Assembly (NCBI GenBank): GCA_965205385.1
Contig: CBDBGS010000008.1
Location: forward strand, 1,798,001-1,862,000
Length of the DNA: 64,000 bases
Direction of reading: 5' to 3'
From: CATOSP01 sp965205385
GTDB taxonomy: Bacteria > Chloroflexota > Dehalococcoidia > Lucifugimonadales > UBA3495
Shown here: piece by piece, positions 24,227-33,012 of the stretch
How the letters are laid out: each line of letters starts with the position of its first letter
Position numbering within the stretch: position 1 is the first letter of the stretch
Made by a program: the position numbers and the translations under genes
The notes under the pieces: model-generated
What the model was told of the DNA's origin: nothing
Database searches by the model: none
The model's input: only the letters and a program-made list of their open reading frames with translations

Positions 24227-24236
24227 GGCTGCGATC
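24227..24236. repeat. Right target-site duplication of the ISAs1-type element
   Basis: GGCTGCGATC, identical to 23005-23014, directly next to the right terminal inverted repeat. Confidence 0.92.
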
Positions 24237-24256
24237 GGGTTCACCGGCTTCAGGAT

Positions 24257-24286
24257 GGCCCGCCCGTATCGTTTTACGGGCGGGCC
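24257..24286 (-). terminator. Strong hairpin after the binding-protein gene
   Basis: Perfect 12-base stem GGCCCGCCCGTA/TACGGGCGGGCC with a 6-base loop, 22 bases past the binding-protein stop. There is no T tract. In many such operons a hairpin here stabilises the binding-protein mRNA and limits readthrough into the permeases. Confidence 0.65.
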
Positions 24287-24307
24287 ACTGACAAGATCCG
24301 GTGGTTG

Positions 24308-26137
24308 TTACTTGAGGACGATGGTCTCGAAGTTGGCTGCTCCGCTGATGTTCCCGTTCATATTCGGGTACTGGGTCCATGTTTCGATCAGGTCTGGGTT
24401 GTACATGGGATGGAACGGGACCTGAATGAAGCACGGCTGCACCATTTCTTCATAGACATGGTCGAAATACTCTTCGGCCATTGCCAGCCGCTTTTCGGCG
24501 TCGTTCTCGGCATTCATCTTGAACAGGTGCTTCGTGTAGAACGGGTCCTCGAATCCGGGACCCCAGCCGCCGTCGGTCAGGGCGCTGCCCTGGAAACCCT
24601 TCGGCCAATGCACTGGGAATCCGGTCTTGCCCTCGTCGCCGGCGCTGGAGTAGATCTGCGTATTCGTGCGCTGCACCAACGTGGGGCGGAACTTGGTGTA
24701 GGTGATCCGGTCAATGATCGTCACGACGTTGAGGTTCTTGAGCCAGAGGCCTGCCAGCGCGTCGCCCAGCTCGGCGACGAATCCGCCGGGGCCCACCCAT
24801 AGCTCTGCTTCGAACCCGTCGGGATACCCGGCCTCAACCAAGAGCGCCTTGGCCCTTTCAGGGTCGTAGGGAATCTCCCACTTCTCTTGCCAACCAGGCT
24901 GCTCGATGGAAATCTGGTTCAGGTAGCAATTCTCTCCGAGTCCTTCGACCAGGCTCGAGTTGATTCCTTCGCGATCGATTGCGAGGGACATCGCCCACCT
25001 TACTTTGCGGGCCCTGTCCATGGACTCTGGATCGTCTATGAAGCCGATCCAAGGCTTCTCAATCCTAGGGCGTTCGAGCTTGGCCTTGCTGATCGGGTGC
25101 TCGGTCTCCCAATAGTTGCCTGAGAAGTAAACCCCTTGTTCAAGGGCACGTCCGTTTTCACGTTGGAGTTCGAACCCTTCCCTCTGCAATCGGACGACGT
25201 CCTTATAGGGGAGCTCGCCAGCTATCTGGGCGTCTCCGGTTTCCAGCATCGCCACGCGGGCCGCCGCTTCAGGGATGTCTAAGATACGGATATCCTTGAT
25301 CGCAGGGACCTTGCGCCAGTGCTCGGTAACCGAGGTGGCGGTCAGGCTCTCGCTCTTCTTCCATTCGTCGAAGATGAATGGACCGGTGCCAATGAAGATC
25401 TCGCGCATACCATCTTCGCCATGCTGATCAAAGACTGCCTTAGGCACTATGGCGGCGCTCTGGTAGAACGGCCCCATGTAACGTAGAGGCATGGCTTGAT
25501 GGAACAAGGTGAAGTTGAACCGCGCGGTGTAGGTGTCCAGCGCTTCAACGTTGCCTATCAGGGGGGCAAAGTCTCCCGCCTGACCGTGGATGCTCTCGGG
25601 AGTCGTGAAGGCGTTGGCGTCGTTATAGCTGAAAGCTACGTCCTCGGCCGTCATTTCTCCCCAGTCCTTGTGGAACATGATGCCTTTGCGCAGCTTGAAG
25701 TCCATGTATTTCTGGTCCGGAGATAGTTCCCAGGACTCGGCTAGCCGCGGGGTGTTTTGCGGGTCGAGAGGCCCTCCCGGACCGGCCTCGACGCCTGTGA
25801 GGGTTTCGCCGACCGCCAACTGATAGATGGTCTCGGCGCAGCCGGCCGTGCAGAACCTAGGAGTTCCGGCGCCGCTGCGAAGGTTCCGCATGGCGACCAC
25901 AACCGTCCCGGCCTGTTCCACGGAGCCGGACATCTGCTCCATGGCTTTGGTGGCCTCGGCCACCGGGGCCGTGGTGGCGGCCATGCTTTCTGATGCGGCC
26001 GGTGCAGTCGTCGCCGCCACGCCGGGCGTAAAGCGGGGAGCGGGCTCGACCGTGGCCGAACCGCCGCAGGCGATGATTGCGCCAAGGGTCATCAGTAACC
26101 CTATTAAGAAGAGTGACCCAATTGGGACTCGTGGCAT
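24308..26137 (-). CDS. ABC transporter substrate-binding lipoprotein, family 5 (peptide/nickel type)
   Basis: 609 residues. A signal peptide (IGSLFLIGLLMTLGAI) ends in the lipobox IIAC. A Thr/Ala/Pro-rich linker of about 60 residues follows. The SBP_bac_5 fold has LAESWELSPDQKYMDFKLRKGIMFHKDWG, TAEDVAFSYN and a closing region VQVPFHPMYNPDLI-like. It should capture a peptide or other small solute outside the membrane for the permeases encoded downstream. AGGAGG precedes the ATG by about ten bases. It is separated from the permease genes by the ISAs1 element, opposite to their order of transcription. Confidence 0.9.
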   Translation of the reverse strand: MPRVPIGSLFLIGLLMTLGAIIACGGSATVEPAPRFTPGVAATTAPAASESMAATTAPVAEATKAMEQMSGSVEQAGTVVVAMRNLRSGAGTPRFCTAGCAETIYQLAVGETLTGVEAGPGGPLDPQNTPRLAESWELSPDQKYMDFKLRKGIMFHKDWGEMTAEDVAFSYNDANAFTTPESIHGQAGDFAPLIGNVEALDTYTARFNFTLFHQAMPLRYMGPFYQSAAIVPKAVFDQHGEDGMREIFIGTGPFIFDEWKKSESLTATSVTEHWRKVPAIKDIRILDIPEAAARVAMLETGDAQIAGELPYKDVVRLQREGFELQRENGRALEQGVYFSGNYWETEHPISKAKLERPRIEKPWIGFIDDPESMDRARKVRWAMSLAIDREGINSSLVEGLGENCYLNQISIEQPGWQEKWEIPYDPERAKALLVEAGYPDGFEAELWVGPGGFVAELGDALAGLWLKNLNVVTIIDRITYTKFRPTLVQRTNTQIYSSAGDEGKTGFPVHWPKGFQGSALTDGGWGPGFEDPFYTKHLFKMNAENDAEKRLAMAEEYFDHVYEEMVQPCFIQVPFHPMYNPDLIETWTQYPNMNGNISGAANFETIVLK

Positions 26138-26521
26138 CTCTATTATTCCTCCTGCTAGTCTCTAGCGTAATATAGCGGCCTTCTTGGCCCATGCCGGAGC
26201 ATTCGCCCATTTAACATGTCCGTCTGAATTTTGTCAATGGGCCAACCATGGATTCCGCTTGTGTTGAATTCGCTTAACATGCCCGTATGGATGCCTTGTC
26301 ATCGGTAACGGCCTGTGATAAAACGAAGCCACCTCAGATCGGGAACGTATTTCGTAGCGCGGATTAAAGACATGTTTGGACTAGATTCGCCTTCCGCGCG
26401 AAAGTCCTCCTCCTCGGGCCCAGGTCCATAGGCCCCGATCTTGGGGTGTCGGACTCTTCCCTGAGGCGCGCTTAGTCTAAAGATACATAGGAGAAATCCT
26501 GTTTTGCTTTCCGCGGTAGCC
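26138..26521. other. Divergent intergenic region with a direct repeat
   Basis: About 380 bases between the binding protein and a small membrane protein. A near-direct repeat TTAACATGTCCGTCTG (about 26212) and TTAACATGCCCGTATG (about 26274) lies 62 bases apart and could be a regulator site. A TATATT close to the binding-protein gene (about 26171, minus strand) could be its -10, but no convincing -35 is seen. No gene seen. Confidence 0.4.
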
Positions 26522-26929
26522 ATGACGATTCGAATTGCGTTCGGTATCCTTTTGGGCCTGTTTATGGGCGCAATGGGTCTCTATTTTGGCTGGTTTGTTG
26601 CCCCTCCCGGACCCACATTGCCTACGGGACTGTTGATTACGTTCTGTGGTATCGGGGCGGGAATCGGCGGGTTCGTCAGCTTCTTCAAGCCGGACGTGCC
26701 CCCTAATGTTAACGTTCTGAACGTCTCGATTGCCCTGGCCGGCGGCCTCATTGGAGCCTGGGCTGGTTGGAGCGTCGGCCACCTTATATACCCCGAGGGC
26801 GTGTACAACCCAGCCGCCCCCATCAGGACCCCGCCCTTTGTAGTCTCGGTGGTATTGGCCAGCGCGGGGACCAATATATTGTCATGGAGTTTCTACACCT
26901 ACCGCCTCTTCCGCTACCGGGAGATTTAG
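26522..26929 (+). CDS. Small integral membrane protein, function unknown
   Basis: 135 residues from ATG 26522 (a TTG six codons earlier is possible). Four hydrophobic segments are visible, about 3-25, 35-55, 72-92 and 105-125, rich in Gly (FGILLGLFMGAMGLYFGWFV, GIGAGIGGFVSFF, ALAGGLIGAWAGW). It ends FYTYRLFRYREI, so the C-terminus is basic and probably inside. I do not recognise a family. It stands alone between the transporter and a repeat-rich gap. Codon use resembles its neighbours, so it is likely a real gene. Confidence 0.65.
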   Translation: MTIRIAFGILLGLFMGAMGLYFGWFVAPPGPTLPTGLLITFCGIGAGIGGFVSFFKPDVPPNVNVLNVSIALAGGLIGAWAGWSVGHLIYPEGVYNPAAPIRTPPFVVSVVLASAGTNILSWSFYTYRLFRYREI

Positions 26930-27269
26930 CCGTCTCCAAGCGCTTCGGCCTGTCATCCCCGAGTCTCTCGATTCTGACATTTGGCCTGCTGCTCGCGGGC
27001 TTCCTGCCATTTTCCGCCGCTCGCCTTTCCGGCCTTCAGTCCGCATCCAGGAATTTCCGCACCGGGCAATGCGTCTGAGACCAGGATTCTCTGGATTCCC
27101 GCTTTCGGAGACCTTCGCGTCACCTTCCGCGACTCCCGCGAAAGCGAGAATCCAGAGTGTGCCCAGATACGGGGGACGCCCTCACCCTCACCCTCTCCCG
27201 AAGGGAGAGGGGATTATTCAAAGGTCTCCTTTCGCGGGAATGACGGGAGCGGTGGAAAGGCGGAGCTGG

Positions 27270-27305
27270 GAATGACGGAGATCCCCAATGCTGCCGATAA
27301 TCGAA
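27270..27305. repeat. Dispersed intergenic repeat, copy 3
   Basis: GAATGACGG ... GCCGATAATCGAA. It shares both ends and total length with the copy at 12248-12283. The flank GAAGGAC is shared with the partial copy at 52428. Confidence 0.55.
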
Positions 27306-27354
27306 GGACCCCGCCCCGCATCGTCGCGCGCAGCCGTCTGATATCAGGGAAGAT

Positions 27355-27362
27355 GGTATACT
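27355..27362 (+). promoter_or_regulatory. Possible extended -10 promoter of the TPP enzyme gene
   Basis: TGG-TATACT forms an extended -10 box (TGnTATAAT-like) about 130 bases before the GTG start of the TPP enzyme. No matching -35 is seen, as is usual for extended -10 promoters. The leader would be about 120 bases. Confidence 0.4.
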
Positions 27363-27492
27363 CTCCCTGTTCTCAGGGATGGCGATTTCGCGCTCTTAAC
27401 GGCTGGACCAAACTTGCGTCCCACTTGGTTTAGCTCAAGAGCCTCGACGGACTGGCCACCCAAACTGATCGAAACCTGAAGGAGGTCCGTTT

Positions 27493-29139
27493 GTGCAGAC
27501 GATTGACGCCATCTCCGAGATTCTAAAGAGGGAGGGAGTGGAGTGCCTTAGCTGTTTCCCCACTACCCCCGTGATCGAGGCCGCGGCGATCGCTGGGATT
27601 CGCCCCATCATCTGCCGCCAGGAGCGGGTAGGCGTTGGAATAGCCGACGGTTACAGCCGGGTGACAAATGGGGAGAAGATGGGCGTCTTCGCGATGCAAT
27701 ATGGCCCCGGGGCCGAGAACGCGTATTCCGGTGTGGCGACGGCATATTCCGACTCAGTCCCCCTGCTTCTGCTCCCACTGGGGCATCCCAGGGAACGGCA
27801 GGGCATTCTCCCCCACTTCAACTCGACGACCAGCTATGCCGGAGTCACCAAGTACATCGAACAGATTAACATGCCGGACAGGACCGCCCAGGTGATGCGC
27901 CGGGCATTCGCCGCGCTGCGCCAGGGACGGTCCGGGCCTGTGATGGTGGAGATTCCCGCCGACGTCGCCCTCGAAGAGGTCTCCGAGGAGGCCTTTTACT
28001 ACCAGCCCAGCAGGGCGGTGGCCGCGCAGGGCAATCCCCAGGACATCGAGGCCGCGGCGAAGGCTCTATGCGCCGCCAGGTACCCGGTGATCCACGCCGG
28101 ACAGGGAGTATTGTACGCCCAGGCAACGGACGAGTTGGTCGAGTTGGCCGAGCTGCTCAAGGCTCCTGTTATGTCAACCTTGCTGGGCAAGAGCGCATTC
28201 CCTGAGACCCATCCGCTGGCTCTTGGCAGCGGCTCCGGGAGCATGTCCCGCCCGGTGTACCACTTCGTCGGCAGGTCAGACCTCATCTTTGGCATCGGTT
28301 GCAGCTTTACGAAGCACGGGATGTCAATGAACCTGCCAGCCGGCAGGACCCTGATACAAGCAACGAACGACGCCAGGGACATTAATAAGGACTACAACAT
28401 AGATTACCCCATCGTGGGCGACGCAAAACTGGTTCTGCGTCAGATGATCGAGGCTTGCCGGGAAATCGTAGGCAATAGCAGGGACGGCGATGAGACGGTG
28501 GCGAGCGAGATCAGGTCCGAGCGGGACGCTTGGCTCGTCGAATGGCGCCCCAAGCTCAGTAACAATGAAGCTCCCATCAATCCCTACCGGGTTATCTGGG
28601 ACTTCATGCACACGATTCCGCCGGAAGACGCGATCATAACTCACGATTCGGGAAGTCCTCGCGACCAGATCATGCCCTTCTACCGGTCCAACGGTCCCCG
28701 GACATACCTTGGATGGGGCAAGTCCCACGGGTTGGGCACGGGGTTGGGGCTAGTCATCGGCGCGAAGCTGGCGGCCCCGGAAAAGGTCTGTGTGAATTTC
28801 ATGGGGGACGCGGCGTTTGGGATGACTGGCCTAGACTTCGAGACCGCGGTCCGGTCCAACCTGCCCATCATCACCGTTGTCCTGAACAACTCCACAATGG
28901 CTGTGGAAACCAGGGCGATGGAGGACTCCCACCGTCTCTACAACAGCCGGGACCTGGGAGGCAATTACGCCGACATGGGCCGTGCCATGGGAGGATACGC
29001 CGAGCGGATCGAGGACCCGTCCGAGGTTTCCGCCGCGTTCCAGCGCGCCCGTAGGGTTACCGAAGAGGAAGGTAAGGCGGTACTGTTGGAGTTCATCACC
29101 AGCGCGGAGACCGAGACTTCCCACCGAAGAGCTTTCTGA
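27493..29139 (+). CDS. Thiamine-diphosphate-dependent enzyme (acetolactate synthase/oxalyl-CoA decarboxylase superfamily)
   Basis: 548 residues with the three domains of the family. PYR domain about 1-165, with catalytic Glu in CRQERVGVGIADGYSR (E44). Middle domain about 185-320. PP domain about 365-548, with TPP/Mg motif GDAAFGMTGLDFETAV (about 438) and VVLNNS (about 462). Start is GTG with AAGGAGG seven bases upstream. It heads an operon with a small barrel protein and a pair of CaiB/BaiF genes. Class III transferase plus TPP enzyme is the arrangement of oxalate degradation (formyl-CoA transferase plus oxalyl-CoA decarboxylase). A related 2-hydroxyacyl-CoA lyase or decarboxylase role is plausible, but not shown. 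Confidence 0.85.
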   Translation: MQTIDAISEILKREGVECLSCFPTTPVIEAAAIAGIRPIICRQERVGVGIADGYSRVTNGEKMGVFAMQYGPGAENAYSGVATAYSDSVPLLLLPLGHPRERQGILPHFNSTTSYAGVTKYIEQINMPDRTAQVMRRAFAALRQGRSGPVMVEIPADVALEEVSEEAFYYQPSRAVAAQGNPQDIEAAAKALCAARYPVIHAGQGVLYAQATDELVELAELLKAPVMSTLLGKSAFPETHPLALGSGSGSMSRPVYHFVGRSDLIFGIGCSFTKHGMSMNLPAGRTLIQATNDARDINKDYNIDYPIVGDAKLVLRQMIEACREIVGNSRDGDETVASEIRSERDAWLVEWRPKLSNNEAPINPYRVIWDFMHTIPPEDAIITHDSGSPRDQIMPFYRSNGPRTYLGWGKSHGLGTGLGLVIGAKLAAPEKVCVNFMGDAAFGMTGLDFETAVRSNLPIITVVLNNSTMAVETRAMEDSHRLYNSRDLGGNYADMGRAMGGYAERIEDPSEVSAAFQRARRVTEEEGKAVLLEFITSAETETSHRRAF

Positions 29140-29144
29140 ACAGC

Positions 29145-29181
29145 GTTATTAAAGGAAGGGGTTTGGCTCTCCCTTAATAAC
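29145..29181 (+). terminator. Hairpin just after the TPP enzyme gene
   Basis: GTTATTAA (29145-29152) pairs with TTAATAAC (29174-29181), extended inward by GGA/TCC. Outer AACAG/CTGTT (29139-29143, 29184-29188) also pairs. It could partly terminate or stabilise the first gene's mRNA; the next gene starts 80 bases on. Confidence 0.5.
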
Positions 29182-29260
29182 CTCTGTTAAGTTAGCGCCC
29201 GCCAGGGGATTCGGACGTGCGATCTGTGTTCGCTGAGAACCTGTCCTAGGAGTTGATAAG

Positions 29261-29623
29261 ATGGCTTTGCGCTCCAAATATCTGTTCATTGCCAGCATGG
29301 ATGTGGAACCCGAGAAGAGTCGGATATTTAATGAAGTGTACAACGTCGAACATTGCCCGCTGCTTTCCGACGTTCCAGGCGTGGTGTCGGTGTCCCGATT
29401 CGAGACCCAACCTCTGACCATGGTCATGGGAGGGGAAACCCGGACTATCGTGATAGAAAACGAGCCCAAGCACCATGCTCTGTACGAATTGGAGAGCCCG
29501 GACGTGTTGACCAGCCAGGAATGGGCCGACGCGGTTGACAGCGGACGGTGGCCGGAACAGGTAAGGCCGTACACCAAGAACCGGAGGCACGTGCTGCTGC
29601 GTCTCACCTATCCTGAGAGCTAG
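29261..29623 (+). CDS. Small dimeric alpha/beta-barrel-like protein (EthD/DUF4286-like)
   Basis: 120 residues. It starts with a strand KYLFIASMDVEPEK, then a helix and the short motif YNVEHCPLLSDVPGVVSVSRFE, typical of ferredoxin-like dimeric barrel proteins of the EthD/DUF4286 kind (a small-molecule pocket and a GV-S-RF strand). The C-terminal half is helical. Such proteins often sit in catabolic operons as lyases, isomerases or chaperones. Its neighbours are the TPP enzyme upstream and paired CaiB/BaiF genes downstream, all rightward. No catalytic residue can be assigned. Confidence 0.65.
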   Translation: MALRSKYLFIASMDVEPEKSRIFNEVYNVEHCPLLSDVPGVVSVSRFETQPLTMVMGGETRTIVIENEPKHHALYELESPDVLTSQEWADAVDSGRWPEQVRPYTKNRRHVLLRLTYPES

Positions 29624-29713
29624 CGGCTTTTCTTGACCCGTTCAGGCGTTGGTCCGGCAAGCGAGGTCCATGGGGGCGGGGCCCCATGAATTTTTCGTAG
29701 GAGAGTAATTGGT

Positions 29714-30913
29714 ATGCCCGGAGGAGCTTTGGAAGGGGTGAAGGTCTTGGACCTCACCCATCATATCGCTGGACCCTGGTGTACCAAGCTCCTGGCGGAC
29801 TACGGAGCGGATGTCCTGAAAGTGGAACGTCCCGAGGGCGATCCCGCTCGCCGTATGCCGCCTTTCTTCCACGATGAGATCGATTCAGAGAAGAGCCTGC
29901 TCTTCCAATACTTGAACACGAACAAGCGCGGAGTGACCCTCAACCTGAAGACCCGGCGAGGTTGCCGGATGCTCAAGGAGCTGGCAGCCGGGGCCGATAT
30001 TCTAGTCGAGAATTTTTCGCCCAGGGTCATGCCCTCGCTTGGACTCGAATTCGATACATTGCAGCAGGCCAATCCATCCCTGGTCATGGTGTCGATTTCC
30101 AACTTCGGTCAGACCGGGCCATACCGGGACTACCGCGCTACGGACATCGTCGAATACGCCCTAGGCGGTCTGATGTACATATTCGGGGCGTATGACCGGG
30201 AGCCCTTGAAACACGCGCTGCACCAGGCCCAGTTCAAGGCGGGTACCAACGCGGCCTCGGCTTCTTTGCTCGCTTTTTATCATCAACAGCTCTCCGGCCA
30301 GGGCCAACATGTGGACGTGTCAATCCATGAGTCGATTGCGTCCGGGCTTCGCGACGTGGTGAACAACTACACCTATACCGGAGCCGTGCGGCGGCGGCAA
30401 CCCAACCACAGCGGGGACCTGACGCGGCTGCGGGCCACCTCGGATGGGTACATTCTCCCCAACCCCGGTATTTCGGCTGGGCTCAACTGGCAACTTGTCG
30501 TTGACTTTCTCGGCGCGCCCGAGTTGGACGACGAGAAATTCAACAGCGCGTCCGCGAGGTTGGCAAACGCCGAGGAACTGGGACGCATACTCGATGACCA
30601 CTTTCAGGCGCAACGGAAGGCTGAGGTGTTTCACGCCGCCCACGAACGGCGATTCATTTATGGAATGATCCAGTCCCCGGAAGATGTGATGTCGGACCCG
30701 CAGTTTGAGGCGCGTGGGTTCTTGGTGGACATCAAGCATCCCGCCACGGGGCCGGTCAAGCACCCGGGCGCTCCTTTTACAATGTACGGCACCCCATGGG
30801 AAATTCGAAAGCCCGCCCCCACTTTGGGACAGGACAACCTGGAGGTCTTGGGCGGGCAGCTTGGCAACACCAACACCGAACTCTCCCGCATGAGGGCTCT
30901 TGGAGTAATCTGA
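29714..30913 (+). CDS. CaiB/BaiF family protein lacking the catalytic Asp (pair partner)
   Basis: 399 residues, normal length for class III CoA-transferases. The start GALEGVKVLDLTHHIAGPWC and the core GQTGPYRDYRATDIVEYALGG are typical. The site 20 residues before the S/TGxGQ motif, where Asp forms the aspartyl-CoA intermediate, is Gln173 (HQAQFKAG). It therefore probably cannot carry out transfer alone. The next gene, 2 bases away, is a paralogue with the Asp. I infer a heterodimer, like the two-subunit succinyl-CoA:benzylsuccinate enzyme BbsEF. GTAGGAGAG precedes the ATG. Confidence 0.88.
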   Translation: MPGGALEGVKVLDLTHHIAGPWCTKLLADYGADVLKVERPEGDPARRMPPFFHDEIDSEKSLLFQYLNTNKRGVTLNLKTRRGCRMLKELAAGADILVENFSPRVMPSLGLEFDTLQQANPSLVMVSISNFGQTGPYRDYRATDIVEYALGGLMYIFGAYDREPLKHALHQAQFKAGTNAASASLLAFYHQQLSGQGQHVDVSIHESIASGLRDVVNNYTYTGAVRRRQPNHSGDLTRLRATSDGYILPNPGISAGLNWQLVVDFLGAPELDDEKFNSASARLANAEELGRILDDHFQAQRKAEVFHAAHERRFIYGMIQSPEDVMSDPQFEARGFLVDIKHPATGPVKHPGAPFTMYGTPWEIRKPAPTLGQDNLEVLGGQLGNTNTELSRMRALGVI

Positions 30914-30915
30914 TA

Positions 30916-32274
30916 ATGGCAGGACCATTGGCTGGGGTCAGAATCATAGAGATGGGACAGCTCATCGCCATTCCCTGGGCGATGAAGATGTTGGCCGACA
31001 TGGGGGCGCAGGTAATTCGGTTCGAGTCCTGCCAGCGAATGGAGGGCTACCGGGGAGATTCCTTATATAAGAACGACATCGAAGGTGAAACCTGGAATCG
31101 GGGCGCCAATTTCTACGAACACAACCGGAACAAGCTGGGAATCACGCTGGACCTTAGCAAACCCCAGGGCCTGGAGATTCTGAGGGAATTAATCGCCGTA
31201 AGCGATGTGTTCGCCGAGAATTTCACACCCCGGGTAATCAAGAATTTCTCCCTCGAGTACGAAGACCTGCGCAAGCTCAAGCCCGATATCATCATGGTTT
31301 CCTCGACGGGATATGGGTTTACCGGCCCGTGGGCCAACTACGGCGCAACGGGTCCCTCCACCGAGGGCGCGTCCGGACTGGCGTACATGACCGGCTATGA
31401 GGACGGCCCTCCCGCCCTGCCGGAGATCCCATATACAGACTACACGGCGGCGGAACACACCGTGTTTGCGGTCATGACGGCGCTCGTCCACCGGCTGCGG
31501 ACGGGGAAGGGTCAGTTTGTCGACGTTTCCCAAACACAGACGGCGGCAGTCACGGCGCCGGAGGCCCTGCTGGACTACGCGGTGAACGGAAGGACGGAGC
31601 CCAGGATGGGTAATGGGCATCCGAGCATGGCGCCCCACGGTTGCTACCCATGCCAGGGCGACGACCGTTGGATTACTATCGCGGTCGAGAACGATTCCCA
31701 GTGGCGTTCGCTCTGCGGTGTTCTTAGGCAGTACGCCTGGGCGGAGGACGCCAGGTTTGCCGACGGTCTGAGTCGGTGGAGAAACCGCAAGCAACTGGAC
31801 GAGTTGATTAGCCCGGCAACCTCGGAGTGGGACGCCCGGCGGCTAACTCACGAATTGCAAGCTACGGGAGTCGCAGCAGGTGCGGTGCTTGACGCCAAGG
31901 ATTTGCTTTTTGACCCTCACCTGAAGGAACGGGGCTTCTACGAAGTCATATCCCACGACCCCAGCACCGGGATGCCGCCCCTACCCTACGCCAGCCGCCC
32001 CTGGAAGCTCTCCCTCACCCCATCGGTGGACCGGAGGGCTGGACCGTTGATGGGGGAACACAACAGCTTGGTCCTATCCGAGCTTCTGGGACACTCCAAG
32101 GATGAATTAACCGCCCTGGAAGAAGAGGGGATCATCGGGTTCGCGCCGTCCACTCCTCGGACTGTTCAGCGGCCTTCTCTCGACGAACAGGTTCGTCAAG
32201 GCCGGATGCAGCGTTACGAGACGGACTTCGAGGAGCAGGTAGCCAAGGCGTATCCACCACTCAAGTCGGGCTAA
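30916..32274 (+). CDS. CaiB/BaiF class III CoA-transferase, catalytic partner
   Basis: 452 residues from the ATG at 30916, two bases after the stop of its partner; an earlier in-frame ATG lies inside the partner gene. GPLAGVRIIEMGQLIAIPW, GYGFTGPWANYGATGPSTEG and the RLRTGKGQFVDVSQ segment identify the family. The catalytic Asp is present at 175 (IPYTDYTAAEH). A C-terminal tail of about 40 residues beyond the usual end is rich in charged residues. It should transfer CoA between carboxylic acids in an operon with a TPP enzyme. Substrates unknown. Confidence 0.9.
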   Translation: MAGPLAGVRIIEMGQLIAIPWAMKMLADMGAQVIRFESCQRMEGYRGDSLYKNDIEGETWNRGANFYEHNRNKLGITLDLSKPQGLEILRELIAVSDVFAENFTPRVIKNFSLEYEDLRKLKPDIIMVSSTGYGFTGPWANYGATGPSTEGASGLAYMTGYEDGPPALPEIPYTDYTAAEHTVFAVMTALVHRLRTGKGQFVDVSQTQTAAVTAPEALLDYAVNGRTEPRMGNGHPSMAPHGCYPCQGDDRWITIAVENDSQWRSLCGVLRQYAWAEDARFADGLSRWRNRKQLDELISPATSEWDARRLTHELQATGVAAGAVLDAKDLLFDPHLKERGFYEVISHDPSTGMPPLPYASRPWKLSLTPSVDRRAGPLMGEHNSLVLSELLGHSKDELTALEEEGIIGFAPSTPRTVQRPSLDEQVRQGRMQRYETDFEEQVAKAYPPLKSG

Positions 32275-32377
32275 TCCAGCCTACTTCGCCTTAGTGTCGT
32301 TCCGGCCCCCGATTAAGTAACATCATTGACCGACCGCGACTTAAAGGTGGACTCGGTGGTATCCCCTGGGCCGAATA

Positions 32378-32968
32378 CTACCCCCGCTCGGTCTCGAACG
32401 CGGAGATCTTGTCCTCGTGCTGAAGGGTTAAGCCTATGTCATCCAGGCCGTTGATGAGGTTGTGACGGCGGGAGGGATCGACTTCGAACGAGATCGAAAT
32501 TTCCTCGTCCTCGTCCCACAGTCGCTGACCCACCAGGTCGACAGTCAGATTGACGCCAGGTTTGGACTGGGCCTTGTCCATCACCTGGCGCACCTGTTCT
32601 TCGCTAAGCCGCAGCGGTAGCAGGCCGTTCTTGAAGCAGTTGTTGTAGAAGATGTCGGCGAAGCTGGGTGCGATGATGCACATGATCCCATAATCGCGCA
32701 GCGCCCAGGGAGCGTGTTCGCGGGAGGAGCCGCAACCGAAGTTGTGGCCCGCCACCAACACCTTGGCGCTGGTGTATTCGGGTTGGTTAAGGACGAATTC
32801 CGGCCGAGGGCTGCCATCCTCGCTATAGCGCCAACGGGAGAAGAGGGCGTCTTCGAACCCGCTGCTGGCGATGCTCTTGAGGTGAAACGCCGGGATGATC
32901 TGATCGGTGTCAACGTTGACCCGGTCCAGGGGGGCGACCACGCCCTTAAGCTCGGTGAATGGGTCCAT
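32378..32968 (-). CDS. leuD: 3-isopropylmalate dehydratase small subunit
   Basis: 196 residues, normal length. With LeuC it isomerises 2-isopropylmalate to 3-isopropylmalate in leucine synthesis. The flap motif AGHNFGCGSSREHAPWAL, IIAPSFADIFYNNCFKNGLLP and the N-terminal DTDQIIPA are typical. It is downstream of leuC on the same strand, but a Uma2-type gene is inserted between them. It converges with the CaiB/BaiF operon, 103 bases away. Confidence 0.95.
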   Translation of the reverse strand: MDPFTELKGVVAPLDRVNVDTDQIIPAFHLKSIASSGFEDALFSRWRYSEDGSPRPEFVLNQPEYTSAKVLVAGHNFGCGSSREHAPWALRDYGIMCIIAPSFADIFYNNCFKNGLLPLRLSEEQVRQVMDKAQSKPGVNLTVDLVGQRLWDEDEEISISFEVDPSRRHNLINGLDDIGLTLQHEDKISAFETERG

Positions 32969-33012
32969 TATGTTCCTCTCTAATCAATCTGCTTGGGTCG
33001 GGGACAGGGCGG

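Larger units (their letters stand above)
26930..27492. other. Repeat-rich intergenic region
   Basis: About 560 bases without a convincing gene. It contains an imperfect long hairpin with CTCTGGATTCCCGCTTTC (about 27088) and its complement GAAAGCGAGAATCCAGAG (about 27139), a compact hairpin CTCTCCCGAAGGGAGAG (about 27195), several TTTCGCGGGAATGACGG pieces, and a copy of the GATAATCGA repeat. These look like decayed palindromic repeat units. The end nearest the TPP gene has a likely promoter. Confidence 0.6.
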
